Shown here: positions 47,644 to 57,322 of the stretch, one piece after another | Numbering within the stretch: position 1 is the stretch's first letter | How the letters are laid out: every line of letters starts with the position of its first letter | NCBI GenBank assembly: GCA_947488325.1 | Contig: CANKYZ010000003.1 | Location: 434,001-498,000 of the forward strand | Length of the DNA stretch: 64,000 nucleotides | Origin: an uncultured Erythrobacter sp. | GTDB taxonomy: Bacteria > Pseudomonadota > Alphaproteobacteria > Sphingomonadales > Sphingomonadaceae | Direction: 5' to 3' | Made by a program: the position numbers and the translations under genes | Notes under the pieces: generated by a model | What the model saw: only the letters and a program-made list of their open reading frames with translations | Databases searched by the model: none | Told to the model about the DNA's origin: nothing

Positions 47644-48875
47644 AAGCGAGCCTCGCCCCTGCAAACTTGGGTCGCTTTGTCACTGCTTATGCCGCTGCCT
47701 ACGCAGGGGCAACCATCGCATTTATTCCACTATTGGTTCTGATTCTGCCGCTTAAGGCTCAAGAGATTGCTCAGGATGAGAAACTTGCATTGCTGAGTTT
47801 CGTTCTGTTGGCTGGTGCTGTCACTGCGAGCCTTGCCAATATCGCAGCCGGATGGATCAGTGACAAACTGTTTGCGCAGCGCAATAGCCGCATTCCGCAA
47901 ATCACCGCTGGCCTCTGCGCAATACTCGTTTCGTATGCAGCAATAGCCTATGCAAGTTCGTGGGCGACCCTCATTTGCGCCGTTGTATTATTCCAACTTA
48001 GCATGAATGTCCTGTTCTCGCCGCTCGGAGCTCTAATTGCTGACAAGGTCCCTTTCGAGGCGAAAGGACGCACAGCTGCTCTTGTGAATATGGCGCTGCC
48101 AATTGGCACATTTACAGTCGCCATTCTGACTCAGCCATATTTCGATTCAAATGAACAGCGCCTTGTTGCAATCACCATTGCGGTGATCATTCTGATTGCG
48201 CCTGTTCTCATTCTGGCAAAATCGCAGCCAAATCTTGCGCAAGAATTACTCGATGATACGACCACCTCGAACAGTGAGGACCTACCAAGCCACGACCTAA
48301 TATGGGCTTGGATAGCCCGGCTGTGCATCCAAGTATCCGGAGCTGTGATGTTCAGTTATCTGATCTATTACCTGCAAGATGTTGTGCATTATTCCGGCCA
48401 ATTTCCCGACAGCTCCGCCGAACAAGGCTTGGGTTTTATGGCCTTTGCTGCCGCACCAACTGCAATTTTTACAACGTTGCTTATCGGTCATTTCTCAGAT
48501 CAATTACGAGCCCGCAAAGCCTTTCTGACGGGGGCATCAATCACCGTCGGAATCGCATTGGCGAGCATGGTCCTTTGGCCAGTTTGGAACGTGGTGCTAG
48601 CCGCCTATATTGTATTCACAGCTGGGCTTACCGTGTTCCTTACGATCGACATCGCAATCGTCACGCAATTGCTAGCCAGATCCAACAACCGAGCAAGGAC
48701 ACTGGGGATCATGAATCTCACAAACACACTGCCTAGTATTATCGCACCGACCTTAGCCTTGGTGCTCAGCACAAGCACGCTCGCACAATCTGCGCTCATT
48801 CCTTTGTTTCAGGTTTCCGTAATCTTGGTTGTCATTGCGGGATTTGCAGCCAGCCGCATCCGTTCAATTGCCTGA
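47640..48875 (+). CDS. MFS transporter, beta-glucan locus
   Basis: This 411-residue inner-membrane carrier has 12 predicted helices and a charged central loop (~195-215, LLDDTTTSNSEDLPS). The signature between helices 2 and 3 is AGWISDKLFAQRNSR, a major-facilitator-type loop. Its ATG overlaps the LacI stop, so it is expressed with the regulator. The context suggests uptake of a sugar or beta-glucoside, parallel to the SSS symporter. Specificity cannot be read. The 3' end overlaps the convergent acyl-CoA synthetase gene by 12 bases. Confidence 0.88.
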   Translation: MKASLAPANLGRFVTAYAAAYAGATIAFIPLLVLILPLKAQEIAQDEKLALLSFVLLAGAVTASLANIAAGWISDKLFAQRNSRIPQITAGLCAILVSYAAIAYASSWATLICAVVLFQLSMNVLFSPLGALIADKVPFEAKGRTAALVNMALPIGTFTVAILTQPYFDSNEQRLVAITIAVIILIAPVLILAKSQPNLAQELLDDTTTSNSEDLPSHDLIWAWIARLCIQVSGAVMFSYLIYYLQDVVHYSGQFPDSSAEQGLGFMAFAAAPTAIFTTLLIGHFSDQLRARKAFLTGASITVGIALASMVLWPVWNVVLAAYIVFTAGLTVFLTIDIAIVTQLLARSNNRARTLGIMNLTNTLPSIIAPTLALVLSTSTLAQSALIPLFQVSVILVVIAGFAASRIRSIA

Positions 48876-50483
48876 TCTCTTAAACTCACCCTTCGCAAAC
48901 GCCTCTGCCAGCGCGAACTTCTGAATTTTGCCCGATCCGGTAAGCGGAAGTTCCTTCAGCCACACCCAATGTGCCGGCGTCTTTTGCGGCGACAGGCGCC
49001 GACGGACAAACGCCTTCAACTCGTCACCGTCCACCGTTGGAGCACCGTCCGCAGCGCGCATAAAGCAGGCGACGATCTCACCCCATTTTTCATCGGGCAC
49101 GCCAGCGACCGCCACCTCCGCGATGGCGGGATGTTCTAGCATGGCGGCCTCAATCTCAGCGGGGAACAGGTTCTCCCCGCCGCGGATGATCATCTCTTTC
49201 ACCCGCCCTGTGATCTTGACATACCCGCGTGAGCACATCGAACCGAGGTCGCCCGTATGCAGCCAGCCATCCTTATCAATCGTCTCAGCAGTGGCCGCCG
49301 GATTGTTGTTATAACCGACCATCATATTGTATCCGCGCATGCAGATCTCACCCTGCTCATCAATCGCGCAGACGCTATTGTCGCCGGGTGATCGGATTGA
49401 GATTTCCATATGCGAACACGGCTGGCCGATGGTCTCTGTCAGATCAGCGCCAGTATCGGTGGGCCAAGCAGCAGTGATTGCGGGTGATGTCTCTGTCTGG
49501 CCGTACACGATCAGTATCGGCACACCGAAGACCTCCTGCGCTGCCCGGTTAAGTTCCGGCGGAACCATCGCTCCGCCGCTAACAACTGTTTTCACGCTGG
49601 AAACATCGGTGCCGGTTGCCTTGGCCGCTTCGATCACGGCAAAGATCATGGTTGGAACACCGCCCAGAATTTCCGGTCGCTCTCGCTCTATCGCCTTGGC
49701 AACAGCAACAGGATCAAACACCGATACCAGCAGCAGGGCCGCCCCGTGTGTCAGCACCCCCAATACGCAGACCGCGCTGCCCGATGTGTGGAACAATGGG
49801 AAGGGGCACAGCACTGCCTCCCCCGCTGATAAGTCCCACCGCGCAAACACATCATAATTGCTCTGAACGATGCCGTGTTGATGTAGCAGCACACCTTTGG
49901 GAAAGCCGGTGGTCCCAGAGGTGTACTGAATCATGCAGATGTCACGCGGCTTGGTCGCGCGCAGCTCGCCGTCCCCCTCGCCAGAAAACAGCTCTGCATG
50001 GTCTTCGATATTGATGAGGAAATCAGATGCGTGGGTGCCCACGGCTGCTTCATCCACCACAGGCCTCAACGGACTGCCGCGCACATTGGGTTGATAGTAG
50101 ACAGCGCCCGCGCCCGATTGTTCGAGCACATAACGCACCTCTCGCGCCAAGAATGCAGGATTTACTGTCACCAACACTAGGCCCGCCATCGCCGCCCCCA
50201 ATTGGACCAGCACCCATTCCGGGCAATTACCACCCATGATAGCAATCCGCGTACCCGCCGGATGACGCGCAGCCAGCGCCCGCCCGCAGCGCTCGGCATC
50301 AACAAGCAGCTCTGCATAGGTCCATTCGCGCCCAATCTCGCCATCGGCCAGCAATTCACGCAAAGCCTTTGCTTCCGGACGTACTGCCACCTGTTCTCGC
50401 AGCATCTGTTCGATAGTGCGCTCGCGATATTCGGTGTCGGTTTGCGCCGGACAATATGCCTCTGTCAGACTGAGTCGGTACAT
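48864..50483 (-). CDS. Acyl-CoA synthetase (AMP-forming, FadD-like)
   Basis: This 539-residue ANL-superfamily ligase activates a carboxylic acid through an acyl-AMP. Motifs are the P-loop-like YTSGTTGFPKGVLLHQ, YGQTETSPAI (A5), WLHTGDLGSM (A7), and the linker and catalytic lysine region VKEMIIRGGENLFPAEIE ... LPLTGSGKIQKFAL. The medium/long-chain fatty acyl branch is the best fit, although an aryl-acid ligase is possible. The ATG at 50483 has a GGGGGGAAAG ribosome site. It is divergent from nadA (108 bp) and convergent with the MFS gene. No beta-oxidation genes adjoin it. Confidence 0.92.
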   Translation of the reverse strand: MYRLSLTEAYCPAQTDTEYRERTIEQMLREQVAVRPEAKALRELLADGEIGREWTYAELLVDAERCGRALAARHPAGTRIAIMGGNCPEWVLVQLGAAMAGLVLVTVNPAFLAREVRYVLEQSGAGAVYYQPNVRGSPLRPVVDEAAVGTHASDFLINIEDHAELFSGEGDGELRATKPRDICMIQYTSGTTGFPKGVLLHQHGIVQSNYDVFARWDLSAGEAVLCPFPLFHTSGSAVCVLGVLTHGAALLLVSVFDPVAVAKAIERERPEILGGVPTMIFAVIEAAKATGTDVSSVKTVVSGGAMVPPELNRAAQEVFGVPILIVYGQTETSPAITAAWPTDTGADLTETIGQPCSHMEISIRSPGDNSVCAIDEQGEICMRGYNMMVGYNNNPAATAETIDKDGWLHTGDLGSMCSRGYVKITGRVKEMIIRGGENLFPAEIEAAMLEHPAIAEVAVAGVPDEKWGEIVACFMRAADGAPTVDGDELKAFVRRRLSPQKTPAHWVWLKELPLTGSGKIQKFALAEAFAKGEFKRSGN

Positions 50484-50591
50484 TGGTCTTTCCCCCCTAT
50501 GGACAAGCTAACACAATCCGCGCGTAAAGCGCTCGCAAATCGCTGTATCCCGCTCTATATCCGGCGAAAGTAATTAGCGCAGGATACGGCA

Positions 50592-51593
50592 ATGAGCATC
50601 GAAACCAAAAACCCATCGGGCACAGACTTGCTCGCCGAGATCAACCGGCTGCGTAAAGAGCGCAATGCGGTGATCCTCGCGCATTATTACCAGACGCCGG
50701 ATATTCAGGATATTGCCGATTTTGTTGGCGACAGTTTGGAGCTGTCGCGCAAGGCAGCAGAAACGGATGCTGACGTCATCCTGTTTTGCGGGGTGAAGTT
50801 CATGGCGGATACCGCCAAAATCCTCTCACCAGACAAGACTGTGATCCTGCCCGATATGGATGCCGGGTGCAGTCTTGAAGACAGCTGCCCGCCGGAGAAG
50901 TTCAAAGCCTTCCGTGAGGCGCACCCCGATTACATCGCGCTGACCTATATCAATTGCTCGACTGAGGTGAAGGCGCTGTCCGACATCATCGTCACCTCCT
51001 CCAGCGCAGAGACGATCCTTGAGCAAATCCCGCGGGATCAGAAGATCATCTTTGGCCCCGACCGCCATCTAGGCGGGTGGTTGTCGCGCAAATTTGACCG
51101 CGAAATGCTGCTTTGGCCAGGTGTCTGCATTGTGCACGAAGCGTTTAGCGAGACCGAGCTGCTGAAGTTAAAAGAACAACACCCCGACGCTCCGATTGCC
51201 GCGCACCCGGAATGCCCGCCGACGATTATCGATCACGCGGATTATGTTGGTTCGACCAGCGGCATTCTTAAATTCGCGCAGGCGTTCGAAGGCGACATTC
51301 TGATCGTCGCGACAGAACCGCACATCATGCACCAGATGGAAAAGGCGCTGCCGGAAAAAACCTTCATCGGCGCTCCGGGCGCGGACGGAAATTGCTCATG
51401 CAATATCTGCCCCTACATGGCGCTCAACACGATGGAGAAAATGTACACCGCCCTGCGCGATCTGGAACCGAAGATTGAGATCGAAGAAGGCATGCGATTG
51501 AAGGCAAAAGAGAGCCTCGACCGGATGCTGGGCATGGCCAGCGGGACCGTTGGGCTGGGGGATTTGGGCAAGGTGCCGTTTAGGGCGGATTGA
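50592..51593 (+). CDS. nadA: Quinolinate synthase
   Basis: This 333-residue 4Fe-4S enzyme condenses iminoaspartate with dihydroxyacetone phosphate to quinolinate in NAD synthesis. N-terminal ILAHYYQTPDIQDIADFVGDS and FCGVKFMADTAKIL are NadA hallmarks. Three cluster cysteines are expected in INCSTEVKA, AHPECPP and CSCNICPYMA. The length is normal for the shorter form. nadB and nadC are not adjacent. Its stop TGA overlaps the ATG of the next small gene by one base. Confidence 0.97.
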   Translation: MSIETKNPSGTDLLAEINRLRKERNAVILAHYYQTPDIQDIADFVGDSLELSRKAAETDADVILFCGVKFMADTAKILSPDKTVILPDMDAGCSLEDSCPPEKFKAFREAHPDYIALTYINCSTEVKALSDIIVTSSSAETILEQIPRDQKIIFGPDRHLGGWLSRKFDREMLLWPGVCIVHEAFSETELLKLKEQHPDAPIAAHPECPPTIIDHADYVGSTSGILKFAQAFEGDILIVATEPHIMHQMEKALPEKTFIGAPGADGNCSCNICPYMALNTMEKMYTALRDLEPKIEIEEGMRLKAKESLDRMLGMASGTVGLGDLGKVPFRAD

Positions 51594-51856
51594 TGTCGCT
51601 CAAGGCGTCGGTGCTCAATCGCTTAAAAGGGTGGCGATTTTCGGGAACGCTCGACCATGGCGAGGCTTCTCCAAAGTGGCCCTGCAACTATTGGAAAGTC
51701 TGCAAGGACAAATCCGGGATCGTTGTCTTGAGAGACCCGATGTGCGGATACCCTCGCGAATTCGGGGTGTATTCGGGAATGCAGAATGGCAAGGATTACA
51801 CATTCGCGTTCGAAGAAGTGTCTAATGGAGTCTTCGTCGTCTTTGAGCGAGCCTGA
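51593..51856 (+). CDS. Small unrecognised protein coupled to nadA
   Basis: This 87-residue frame starts one base inside the nadA stop (TGATG), an arrangement typical of coupled genes. The product is soluble, basic at the N-terminus (LKASVLNRLKGWRFSG) and aromatic-rich, with CNYWKVCKDKSGIVVLRD, two nearby cysteines, and a C-terminal AFEEVSNGVFVVFERA. No family is recognised. The last 61 bases overlap the 3' end of the convergent EamA gene, which weakens the call, because antisense coding there could be accidental. The coupling and normal composition still favour a real gene. Confidence 0.55.
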   Translation: MSLKASVLNRLKGWRFSGTLDHGEASPKWPCNYWKVCKDKSGIVVLRDPMCGYPREFGVYSGMQNGKDYTFAFEEVSNGVFVVFERA

Positions 51857-52746
51857 AACCGCTGCGTCGCACGCACCGCCACCAGCGCGCTCCCGAGCAG
51901 CACCATCCCAACCACATCGAACCCCGTAAGCACTTCGCCAAAAGCCGCATAGCCAATCACCGCCGCAATCGCGGGCTGCGTTAGCAGCGCTAGGCCGATA
52001 ATCAGCGGCGGGAAATGGCCCAGTGAATAGACCAGCAGCCCCTGCCCGATCAGTTGGCTGGTGATGAACAACGCGACCACCGGCGTCCAATCACTTGGCC
52101 AAATCGGTTCCCCCAAGAACAGCGCAAGCGCCAGCAATGCTGGGCACGCAAACACGCTCACCCACACCAGCAGGCTCCACCCCCCAAATCGCGACCTTTC
52201 TCCCTGCAACGTCAGCAAATAAACCGCGTAAAGCAGCCCCGCCGTGATGCAGAACAAATCGCCAGCAAACGTCTCGGTCGAAATCTCTAAACTGCGCCCC
52301 AGCAATATCGCCGCCCCTGACACGGCGAACACAATCGCCAACCATTCCAGCCCGCGGGGCAACATCCGCGCAATGACAAAGCCCCAAAACAGCAGGATAA
52401 TCGACCCGGCATTGCCGAACAAAGTCGCATTGCCCAGCCGTGTCATGCCGATCCCGATATGCCAGCTCGCCAAATCGCCCGCAAAGGCCAGCGCACCAAT
52501 CGCGACCAACACCAATGTCCGTTTTGGCATGCCGCCCAATCGCTGGCCTGCGATGCGTGCGAACACCACCAGAAACGGCAGTGCCAAAAACAACCGCCAA
52601 AACGCCGCGCTCACCGGCCCAGTATCAGTCAACCGGACAAGCCACGGCCCCAATGCCAAGGCGAAATTCCCACCCAGCAATGCCAGCGCTAAAACGAAGG
52701 CATAGCGCCGCCCAAGTTTTGCTTTTGATGACCCCTCAAATTCCAT
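51796..52746 (-). CDS. DMT-family (EamA) transporter
   Basis: This 316-residue inner-membrane protein has ten predicted helices in two EamA repeats (~15-150 and ~165-300). The repeat motif region has AFWRLFLALPFLVVFARI and GQGLLVYSLGHFPPLIIGLALLTQP. The substrate is unknown; relatives export amino acids, metabolites or drugs. It is convergent with the small gene after nadA (61-base overlap) and divergent from the Old Yellow Enzyme gene. Confidence 0.88.
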   Translation of the reverse strand: MEFEGSSKAKLGRRYAFVLALALLGGNFALALGPWLVRLTDTGPVSAAFWRLFLALPFLVVFARIAGQRLGGMPKRTLVLVAIGALAFAGDLASWHIGIGMTRLGNATLFGNAGSIILLFWGFVIARMLPRGLEWLAIVFAVSGAAILLGRSLEISTETFAGDLFCITAGLLYAVYLLTLQGERSRFGGWSLLVWVSVFACPALLALALFLGEPIWPSDWTPVVALFITSQLIGQGLLVYSLGHFPPLIIGLALLTQPAIAAVIGYAAFGEVLTGFDVVGMVLLGSALVAVRATQRFQARSKTTKTPLDTSSNANV

Positions 52747-52813
52747 ACTTGCGCCCTAGCCCCTTCGTCTCCAAGTGAATAGCCAATTGAAACTGAAAAG
52801 AGGATTTCCGCCC

Positions 52814-53926
52814 ATGCATGACGTTCTGTTCCAACCGCTAAAGATGGGCGCGCTAGAGGCGAAGAACCGCATCTTTATGGCTCCGCTGACGCGCGGGCGC
52901 GCGGCCGATCCGATGTTCACGCCAAACGAATTGATGGGCACCTATTACCAGCAACGCGCGGGCGCAGGGATGATCCTGACCGAAGCAACCGGCATCAGCG
53001 TCGAAGGGCTTGGCTGGCCATCCGCGCCGGGTATCTGGAGCGATGAACAAACCGAAGCGTGGAAGCCGATTGTCAAAGGCGTGCATGATGCAGGCGGCCT
53101 GATCGTGATGCAATTGTGGCATATGGGCCGGATCGTTCACCCTTACTTCCTCGGCGGCAAACCCCCTGTCTCCGCCAGCGCCACGAAAGCGCCGGGCGAA
53201 GCGCACACGCCCGAGGGCAAGAGCGAATATGCCACCGCACGCGAGATGACCAAAGAAGACATCGACCGCACCATCGCCGATTATCGCCGCGCCGCAGAAA
53301 ACGCGAAAAAAGCCGGTTTTGACGGCGTGCAATTGCACGGAGCAAACGGCTATCTGGTCGACCAATTCCTGCGCGACAAGACCAACCTTCGCACCGATGA
53401 ATATGGCGGATCACCTGAAAACCGCACTCGTTTCATGCGCGAAGTTTTGGAGGCGATCATCGATGTGTGGGGCGCGGACCGGGTTGGCATTCGCCTATCG
53501 CCCAATGGGGATTCCCAAGGGACCGATGACAGCAATCCAGAAGCGACATTTGGCGCGGCGACCAAGGTGATCGAAGAACTTGGCCTCGCCTTCCTGGAAC
53601 TGCGCGAACCTGGCCCCGATGGCACTTTCGGCCAGACCGACGTGCCCAAGCAAAGCCCGATGATCCGCAACATCTATTCAGGCCCGCTGATCCTCAATTC
53701 AGACTACACAGCGCGGGAAGCGGACGATGATGTGTCGAACGGCAAGTGCGACGCGGTCAGCTTTGGCCGACCCTACATCTCCAACCCCGATCTGGAAAAA
53801 CGCGTCGCCGTTGGTGCCGATTTCAACCCGAACAAGGATGTACCGAAAAGCTGGTATTTCCCAATTCCGCAAGGCTACACCGATTATCCAACGCTCGAAG
53901 AAGAAAAAGCTGCCAGCGCAGCCTAA
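52814..53926 (+). CDS. Old Yellow Enzyme-type alkene reductase (NemA-like)
   Basis: This 370-residue FMN TIM-barrel enzyme reduces activated C=C bonds with NAD(P)H. The ATG at 52814 (MHDVLFQPLKMG) has GAGGA upstream and is preferred over an in-frame ATG at 52775. Typical sequences are NRIFMAPLTRGRA, QLWHMGRIVHPYFLGG, and FDGVQLHGANGYLVDQFLRD followed by TNLRTDEYGGSPENRTRF. The substrate pair here is H and N (HGAN). The common His-His of some relatives is thus H/N, as in NemA. It stands alone. The natural substrate is unknown. Confidence 0.93.
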   Translation: MHDVLFQPLKMGALEAKNRIFMAPLTRGRAADPMFTPNELMGTYYQQRAGAGMILTEATGISVEGLGWPSAPGIWSDEQTEAWKPIVKGVHDAGGLIVMQLWHMGRIVHPYFLGGKPPVSASATKAPGEAHTPEGKSEYATAREMTKEDIDRTIADYRRAAENAKKAGFDGVQLHGANGYLVDQFLRDKTNLRTDEYGGSPENRTRFMREVLEAIIDVWGADRVGIRLSPNGDSQGTDDSNPEATFGAATKVIEELGLAFLELREPGPDGTFGQTDVPKQSPMIRNIYSGPLILNSDYTAREADDDVSNGKCDAVSFGRPYISNPDLEKRVAVGADFNPNKDVPKSWYFPIPQGYTDYPTLEEEKAASAA

Positions 53927-53928
53927 GG

Positions 53929-54267
53929 TTACTCTTCAGGCACCGTCGGTTGCTCCGGCGGTGCCGGGGGTGGCGGGGGTGGCGGACCATCCTCGCCAGT
54001 TGTGGATTCAACAGTGGTTTCGACCGTCGTCTCGTCGCCATCTCTGCTGCGCGTCTGCGTGATAGTGGTTACAGTGGGCTCTGCCGGTGGCGAAGTCGAA
54101 GTCAATTCCTCCAGCGGCAGCATGTCATCGGTAATCGTGCCACCTAACACCTCACCAGCGACTTTGCCGCCAGTCGCAGCGCTTTCAGGCTCAGGCGCAG
54201 ACTCTTCTTCACAACCGGCGAGGAATATAAGCGGTATGAGCATCGCGGAATTCAGTCTGGTCTTCAT
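53929..54267 (-). CDS. Small Pro/Glu-rich lipoprotein coupled to lipB
   Basis: This protein of about 112 residues has a signal peptide ending in the lipobox LAGC. Acidic ([10 protein letters not shown]) and Thr-rich stretches follow, then a C-terminal proline run ([13 protein letters not shown]). No domain is recognised. The ATG at 54267 overlaps the lipB stop as ATGA, so it is translated after lipB. An in-frame start at 54276 would add three residues. The stop lies 2 bases beyond that of the convergent Old Yellow Enzyme gene. Confidence 0.7.
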   Translation of the reverse strand: MKTRLNSAMLIPLIFLAGCEEESAPEPESAATGGKVAGEVLGGTITDDMLPLEELTSTSPPAEPTVTTITQTRSRDGDETTVETTVESTTGEDGPPPPPPPAPPEQPTVPEE

Positions 54268-54968
54268 GTTTTGCAAGCCTTTTGCCGAGCTGTCTCTAAA
54301 GTGCCGAAAAATTGCTCAGCGCGCGCAAACAGCTTTTCATCCCATTGTTCAGTGCTAACATTCTTACCAAGCCGCGCGAGGCTGGTGACGCCGAATTCTT
54401 CAATACCGCATGGTACAATTCCGCCAAAATGCGATAGGTCCGGGTCCAGATTGACGGAAAACCCGTGCATCGTCACCCAACGCCGTACCCTTACGCCGAT
54501 GGCTCCAATCTTTGCCTCGCGTCCGTCAATATCACGTGTCCAGATGCCAACCCGGCCCTCTGCCCGCCATGCTTCAACGTCAAAATCGGCAAGTGTGTCG
54601 ATCACCCATCCCTCAATCGCATGGACGAAACAACGCACATCCTTGCCGCGTTTGTCCAAGTCCAACACCAGATAACCCACGCGTTGACCCGGCCCGTGAT
54701 AAGTGTAACGTCCGCCGCGTCCCGCCTCGATCACTTCAAATCGCGGATCGACCAACTCGCTGACATCCGCGCTTGTACCTGCAGTATAAACCGGCGGATG
54801 TTCTAACAACCATGCAAGCTCTCGCTCCTTGCCAGCGGCGACCAGCCGGTTGCGTTCGTCCATCGCAGTCAGCGCGTCGCGGTAGGGCACAGCTTCGCTT
54901 TCATGCCACCAATCGACACTCTCCCCACTCGTCAACGGGGGCAATTCAGGAGCAGTGCTTGCCATCAT
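54264..54968 (-). CDS. lipB: Octanoyl-[acyl-carrier-protein]:protein octanoyltransferase
   Basis: This 234-residue enzyme moves octanoate from acyl-ACP to lipoyl domains, the first step of lipoate attachment. Family sequences are [20 protein letters not shown] and [20 protein letters not shown]. The catalytic Cys is in [15 protein letters not shown]. Two adjacent ATG codons (54968, 54965) could start it. lipA is not in the window. A small lipoprotein gene overlaps its stop. A 68-bp gap with a shared promoter separates it from the divergent membrane-protein gene. Confidence 0.95.
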   Translation of the reverse strand: MMASTAPELPPLTSGESVDWWHESEAVPYRDALTAMDERNRLVAAGKERELAWLLEHPPVYTAGTSADVSELVDPRFEVIEAGRGGRYTYHGPGQRVGYLVLDLDKRGKDVRCFVHAIEGWVIDTLADFDVEAWRAEGRVGIWTRDIDGREAKIGAIGVRVRRWVTMHGFSVNLDPDLSHFGGIVPCGIEEFGVTSLARLGKNVSTEQWDEKLFARAEQFFGTLETARQKACKT

Positions 54969-55036
54969 CCTTGGGTGGAGGCATTGATACGACAGATCAA
55001 GGGTGAATGCGTGAATACAACGCGACTAGGGGTGAC

Positions 55037-55867
55037 ATGAAATTCAATATGAACACGGTTTGGTCGGACGCAATCGAATTGGTGCGTGAGAACTTTCAGC
55101 TTTTGGCCGTGATCGCCGCGATCTTCCTATTGTTGCCTTCCTTGGCTGCATATTTGCTAGTCCCTGATTTTCAGAACTTCATCGACCCGACAGTGGATCA
55201 GGAGGTCTTAGCGCAGCAAATGTTAGACATGATTGGACCGTTGATCGGCCTTGTCGCGATTGCGATGATTTTTCAATTCACGGGTTACGGCGCGATGATC
55301 GCCCTGATCGGCGACAACCGGCCAACTGTCGGGCAAGCTTTGACGATGGGCATCAAAATTGTGCCCAGCACATTCGCTATTATGATCCTGTTTGTTATCG
55401 CCTATATGATCGGTGCCTTTATTATCACGCTGCCAGTTGCATTGGTTGCCGGAATCTTGGGTGCGCCAGCACTCACAGTCATCGCAATTTTCGTCATCTT
55501 GATTTTCGTCGTGTGGCTGATGACTCGGATGTCGTTGAGCCTGCCGGTTTTGATCCTTGAAGATACGCTCAACCCCATCACAGCAGTCTTGCGCAGCTTC
55601 AAACTGACCGGCCCAAACCAATGGGCGATCCTGCTATTTTGGTTCGTCTTGGGAGTGGTCTACATGGTAATTGCTCTGCTTTTGACCGGGGTCTTCAGTG
55701 TGATTGCAGCGCTTATGGGCAGCGGTGTTATCGCTATGGCGATACTAGGACTCGCCAATGGAGCGATCGGCATGGTCGTCGGTATGGTCATATGCGCAAT
55801 TTCGGTCTCGATGTATTCGCAGCTTGCAGGGCCAAGCACTTCGGTGATCGAAGACACATTCGAATAG
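55037..55867 (+). CDS. Multi-pass membrane protein of unknown function
   Basis: This is a 276-residue inner-membrane protein with about six hydrophobic segments. The ATG at 55037 (MKFNMNTVWSDAIEL) follows AGGGGTGAC and is preferred to an in-frame one at 55007. The N-terminal pattern VWSDAIELVRENFQLLAVIA and the later SLPVLILEDTLNPITAVLRSF resemble membrane domains annotated as glycerophosphodiester phosphodiesterase membrane domain or YciC-like, but no catalytic domain is present. Function is unknown. It is divergent from lipB and is followed by an MFS gene 66 bases later. Confidence 0.78.
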   Translation: MKFNMNTVWSDAIELVRENFQLLAVIAAIFLLLPSLAAYLLVPDFQNFIDPTVDQEVLAQQMLDMIGPLIGLVAIAMIFQFTGYGAMIALIGDNRPTVGQALTMGIKIVPSTFAIMILFVIAYMIGAFIITLPVALVAGILGAPALTVIAIFVILIFVVWLMTRMSLSLPVLILEDTLNPITAVLRSFKLTGPNQWAILLFWFVLGVVYMVIALLLTGVFSVIAALMGSGVIAMAILGLANGAIGMVVGMVICAISVSMYSQLAGPSTSVIEDTFE

Positions 55868-55933
55868 GTTGATCACCAACCCACGCAACGGCGTGATTGA
55901 AAGCGAGGCGCGACTGCCCTAGCTGCATTCCCC

Positions 55934-57301
55934 ATGGCCGACGCCGATCCTCAGACGAGTTCATCTCAAGTGACATTACCTGCGAAATCTAACTCGATTT
56001 CCAGCGGGCGCATGGCGCTGCTGTTTGTCGTGATGTTGGTAACAGCGGCAGGTAACACTGCGATGCAATCGGTGATGCCATCAATTGGTACTGCATTGCA
56101 GGTCAATGATGTGTGGATCAGCCTCGCCTATAGTTGGTCGGCGTTATTGTGGGTTGTGTGCGCTCCGATTTGGGCCCGGCGGTCCGACCGGCGCGGGCGC
56201 AAAGCGATGATGGCGCTGGGGTTGGTTGGCTTTGTTACATCCATGGCATTGTGCGGCCTGGCACTATGGGCCGGATTATCTGGCTGGATGACAGCCTTTT
56301 GGGCATTGATCGCCTTTGCCGCCGCGCGCAGCCTTTACGGAGGATTTGGCAGCGCTGCGCCGCCCGCAGTTCAGGCCTATGTTGCATCGCGCACACCGCG
56401 TGTTGAACGCACAAAGGCCCTGTCGCTTATCGCTTCCAGCTTTGGGCTTGGCACAGTAATTGGCCCCGCGCTCGCACCCTTGATGGTACTGCCCTTTATC
56501 GGCTTAGGGCTGACCGGCCCTTTCATTTGCTTTGCTGCAATCGGGCTGGCCGCACTCATCCTGCTGCGTTGGAGGCTACCCAATGATGAACCGCAATTTG
56601 CGGCGCGCGGACGAACAACCGCTTATTCCAGCGGCCCCGGCGCGCCTACGATCCAGGAACATGGTGACGGTAATGACGAAGAAACGGACCAAGGAGAGCC
56701 CGCGCGCCTGAAATGGTTCGAGCCACGCCTGCGGCCATGGGTGATTGCGGGGCTGGTCGGCGGGCATGCTCAAGCAATGGTGCTCGGCATTTCTGGCTTT
56801 CTAGTACTCGACCGTCTGGGCCTGCGCGACACTCCAGCTGAAGGCGCAGGACCGGTAGGCCTTGTTCTTATGGCTGGTGCGATTGCCACATTGTTTGCAC
56901 AATGGGGCCTGATTCCGCGCTTCAATCTCGGACCCCGTGCTGCGACATTGTCAGGCATTCTTGTGGCGGCTATTGGCACAACGCTGCTTGGAGCAGCGGG
57001 TGACCTGCATATGATCGCACTCGGTTACGCGATCGCTTCGCTGGGCTTTGGTCTGTTCAGACCCGGCACCACAGCGGGCACTTCGCTTGCGGTCACCCGC
57101 GCAGAGCAGGGTCAGGCGTCAGGCGTTGTCGCGAGCGTCGCAGGGGCAAGCTTCATCTATGCCCCCGCCCTTGGCGTGTTTCTATACAATTTGAGCGACT
57201 GGCTTGGCTTTGGCCTGATCATCGCGCTGTGTTCGGCGGTATTCGTGCTCGGTTGGCGCGGGCTAACCAGCGACGCATTGTTAACTGGCCAGTCCCGATA
57301 A
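55934..57301 (+). CDS. MFS transporter
   Basis: This 455-residue inner-membrane carrier has 12 predicted helices. The loop 2-3 signature is APIWARRSDRRGRKAMMALG. A long central loop (~225-260) is acidic. The build resembles drug:proton antiporters of the DHA1 type, but the substrate is unknown. It lies between a membrane-protein gene and the convergent arsC. Its nearness to a siderophore receptor (550 bp) raises the possibility of siderophore export or uptake, which is only inference. Confidence 0.88.
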   Translation: MADADPQTSSSQVTLPAKSNSISSGRMALLFVVMLVTAAGNTAMQSVMPSIGTALQVNDVWISLAYSWSALLWVVCAPIWARRSDRRGRKAMMALGLVGFVTSMALCGLALWAGLSGWMTAFWALIAFAAARSLYGGFGSAAPPAVQAYVASRTPRVERTKALSLIASSFGLGTVIGPALAPLMVLPFIGLGLTGPFICFAAIGLAALILLRWRLPNDEPQFAARGRTTAYSSGPGAPTIQEHGDGNDEETDQGEPARLKWFEPRLRPWVIAGLVGGHAQAMVLGISGFLVLDRLGLRDTPAEGAGPVGLVLMAGAIATLFAQWGLIPRFNLGPRAATLSGILVAAIGTTLLGAAGDLHMIALGYAIASLGFGLFRPGTTAGTSLAVTRAEQGQASGVVASVAGASFIYAPALGVFLYNLSDWLGFGLIIALCSAVFVLGWRGLTSDALLTGQSR

Positions 57302-57322
57302 CGGCACCCGCAAAGAGCCCAG

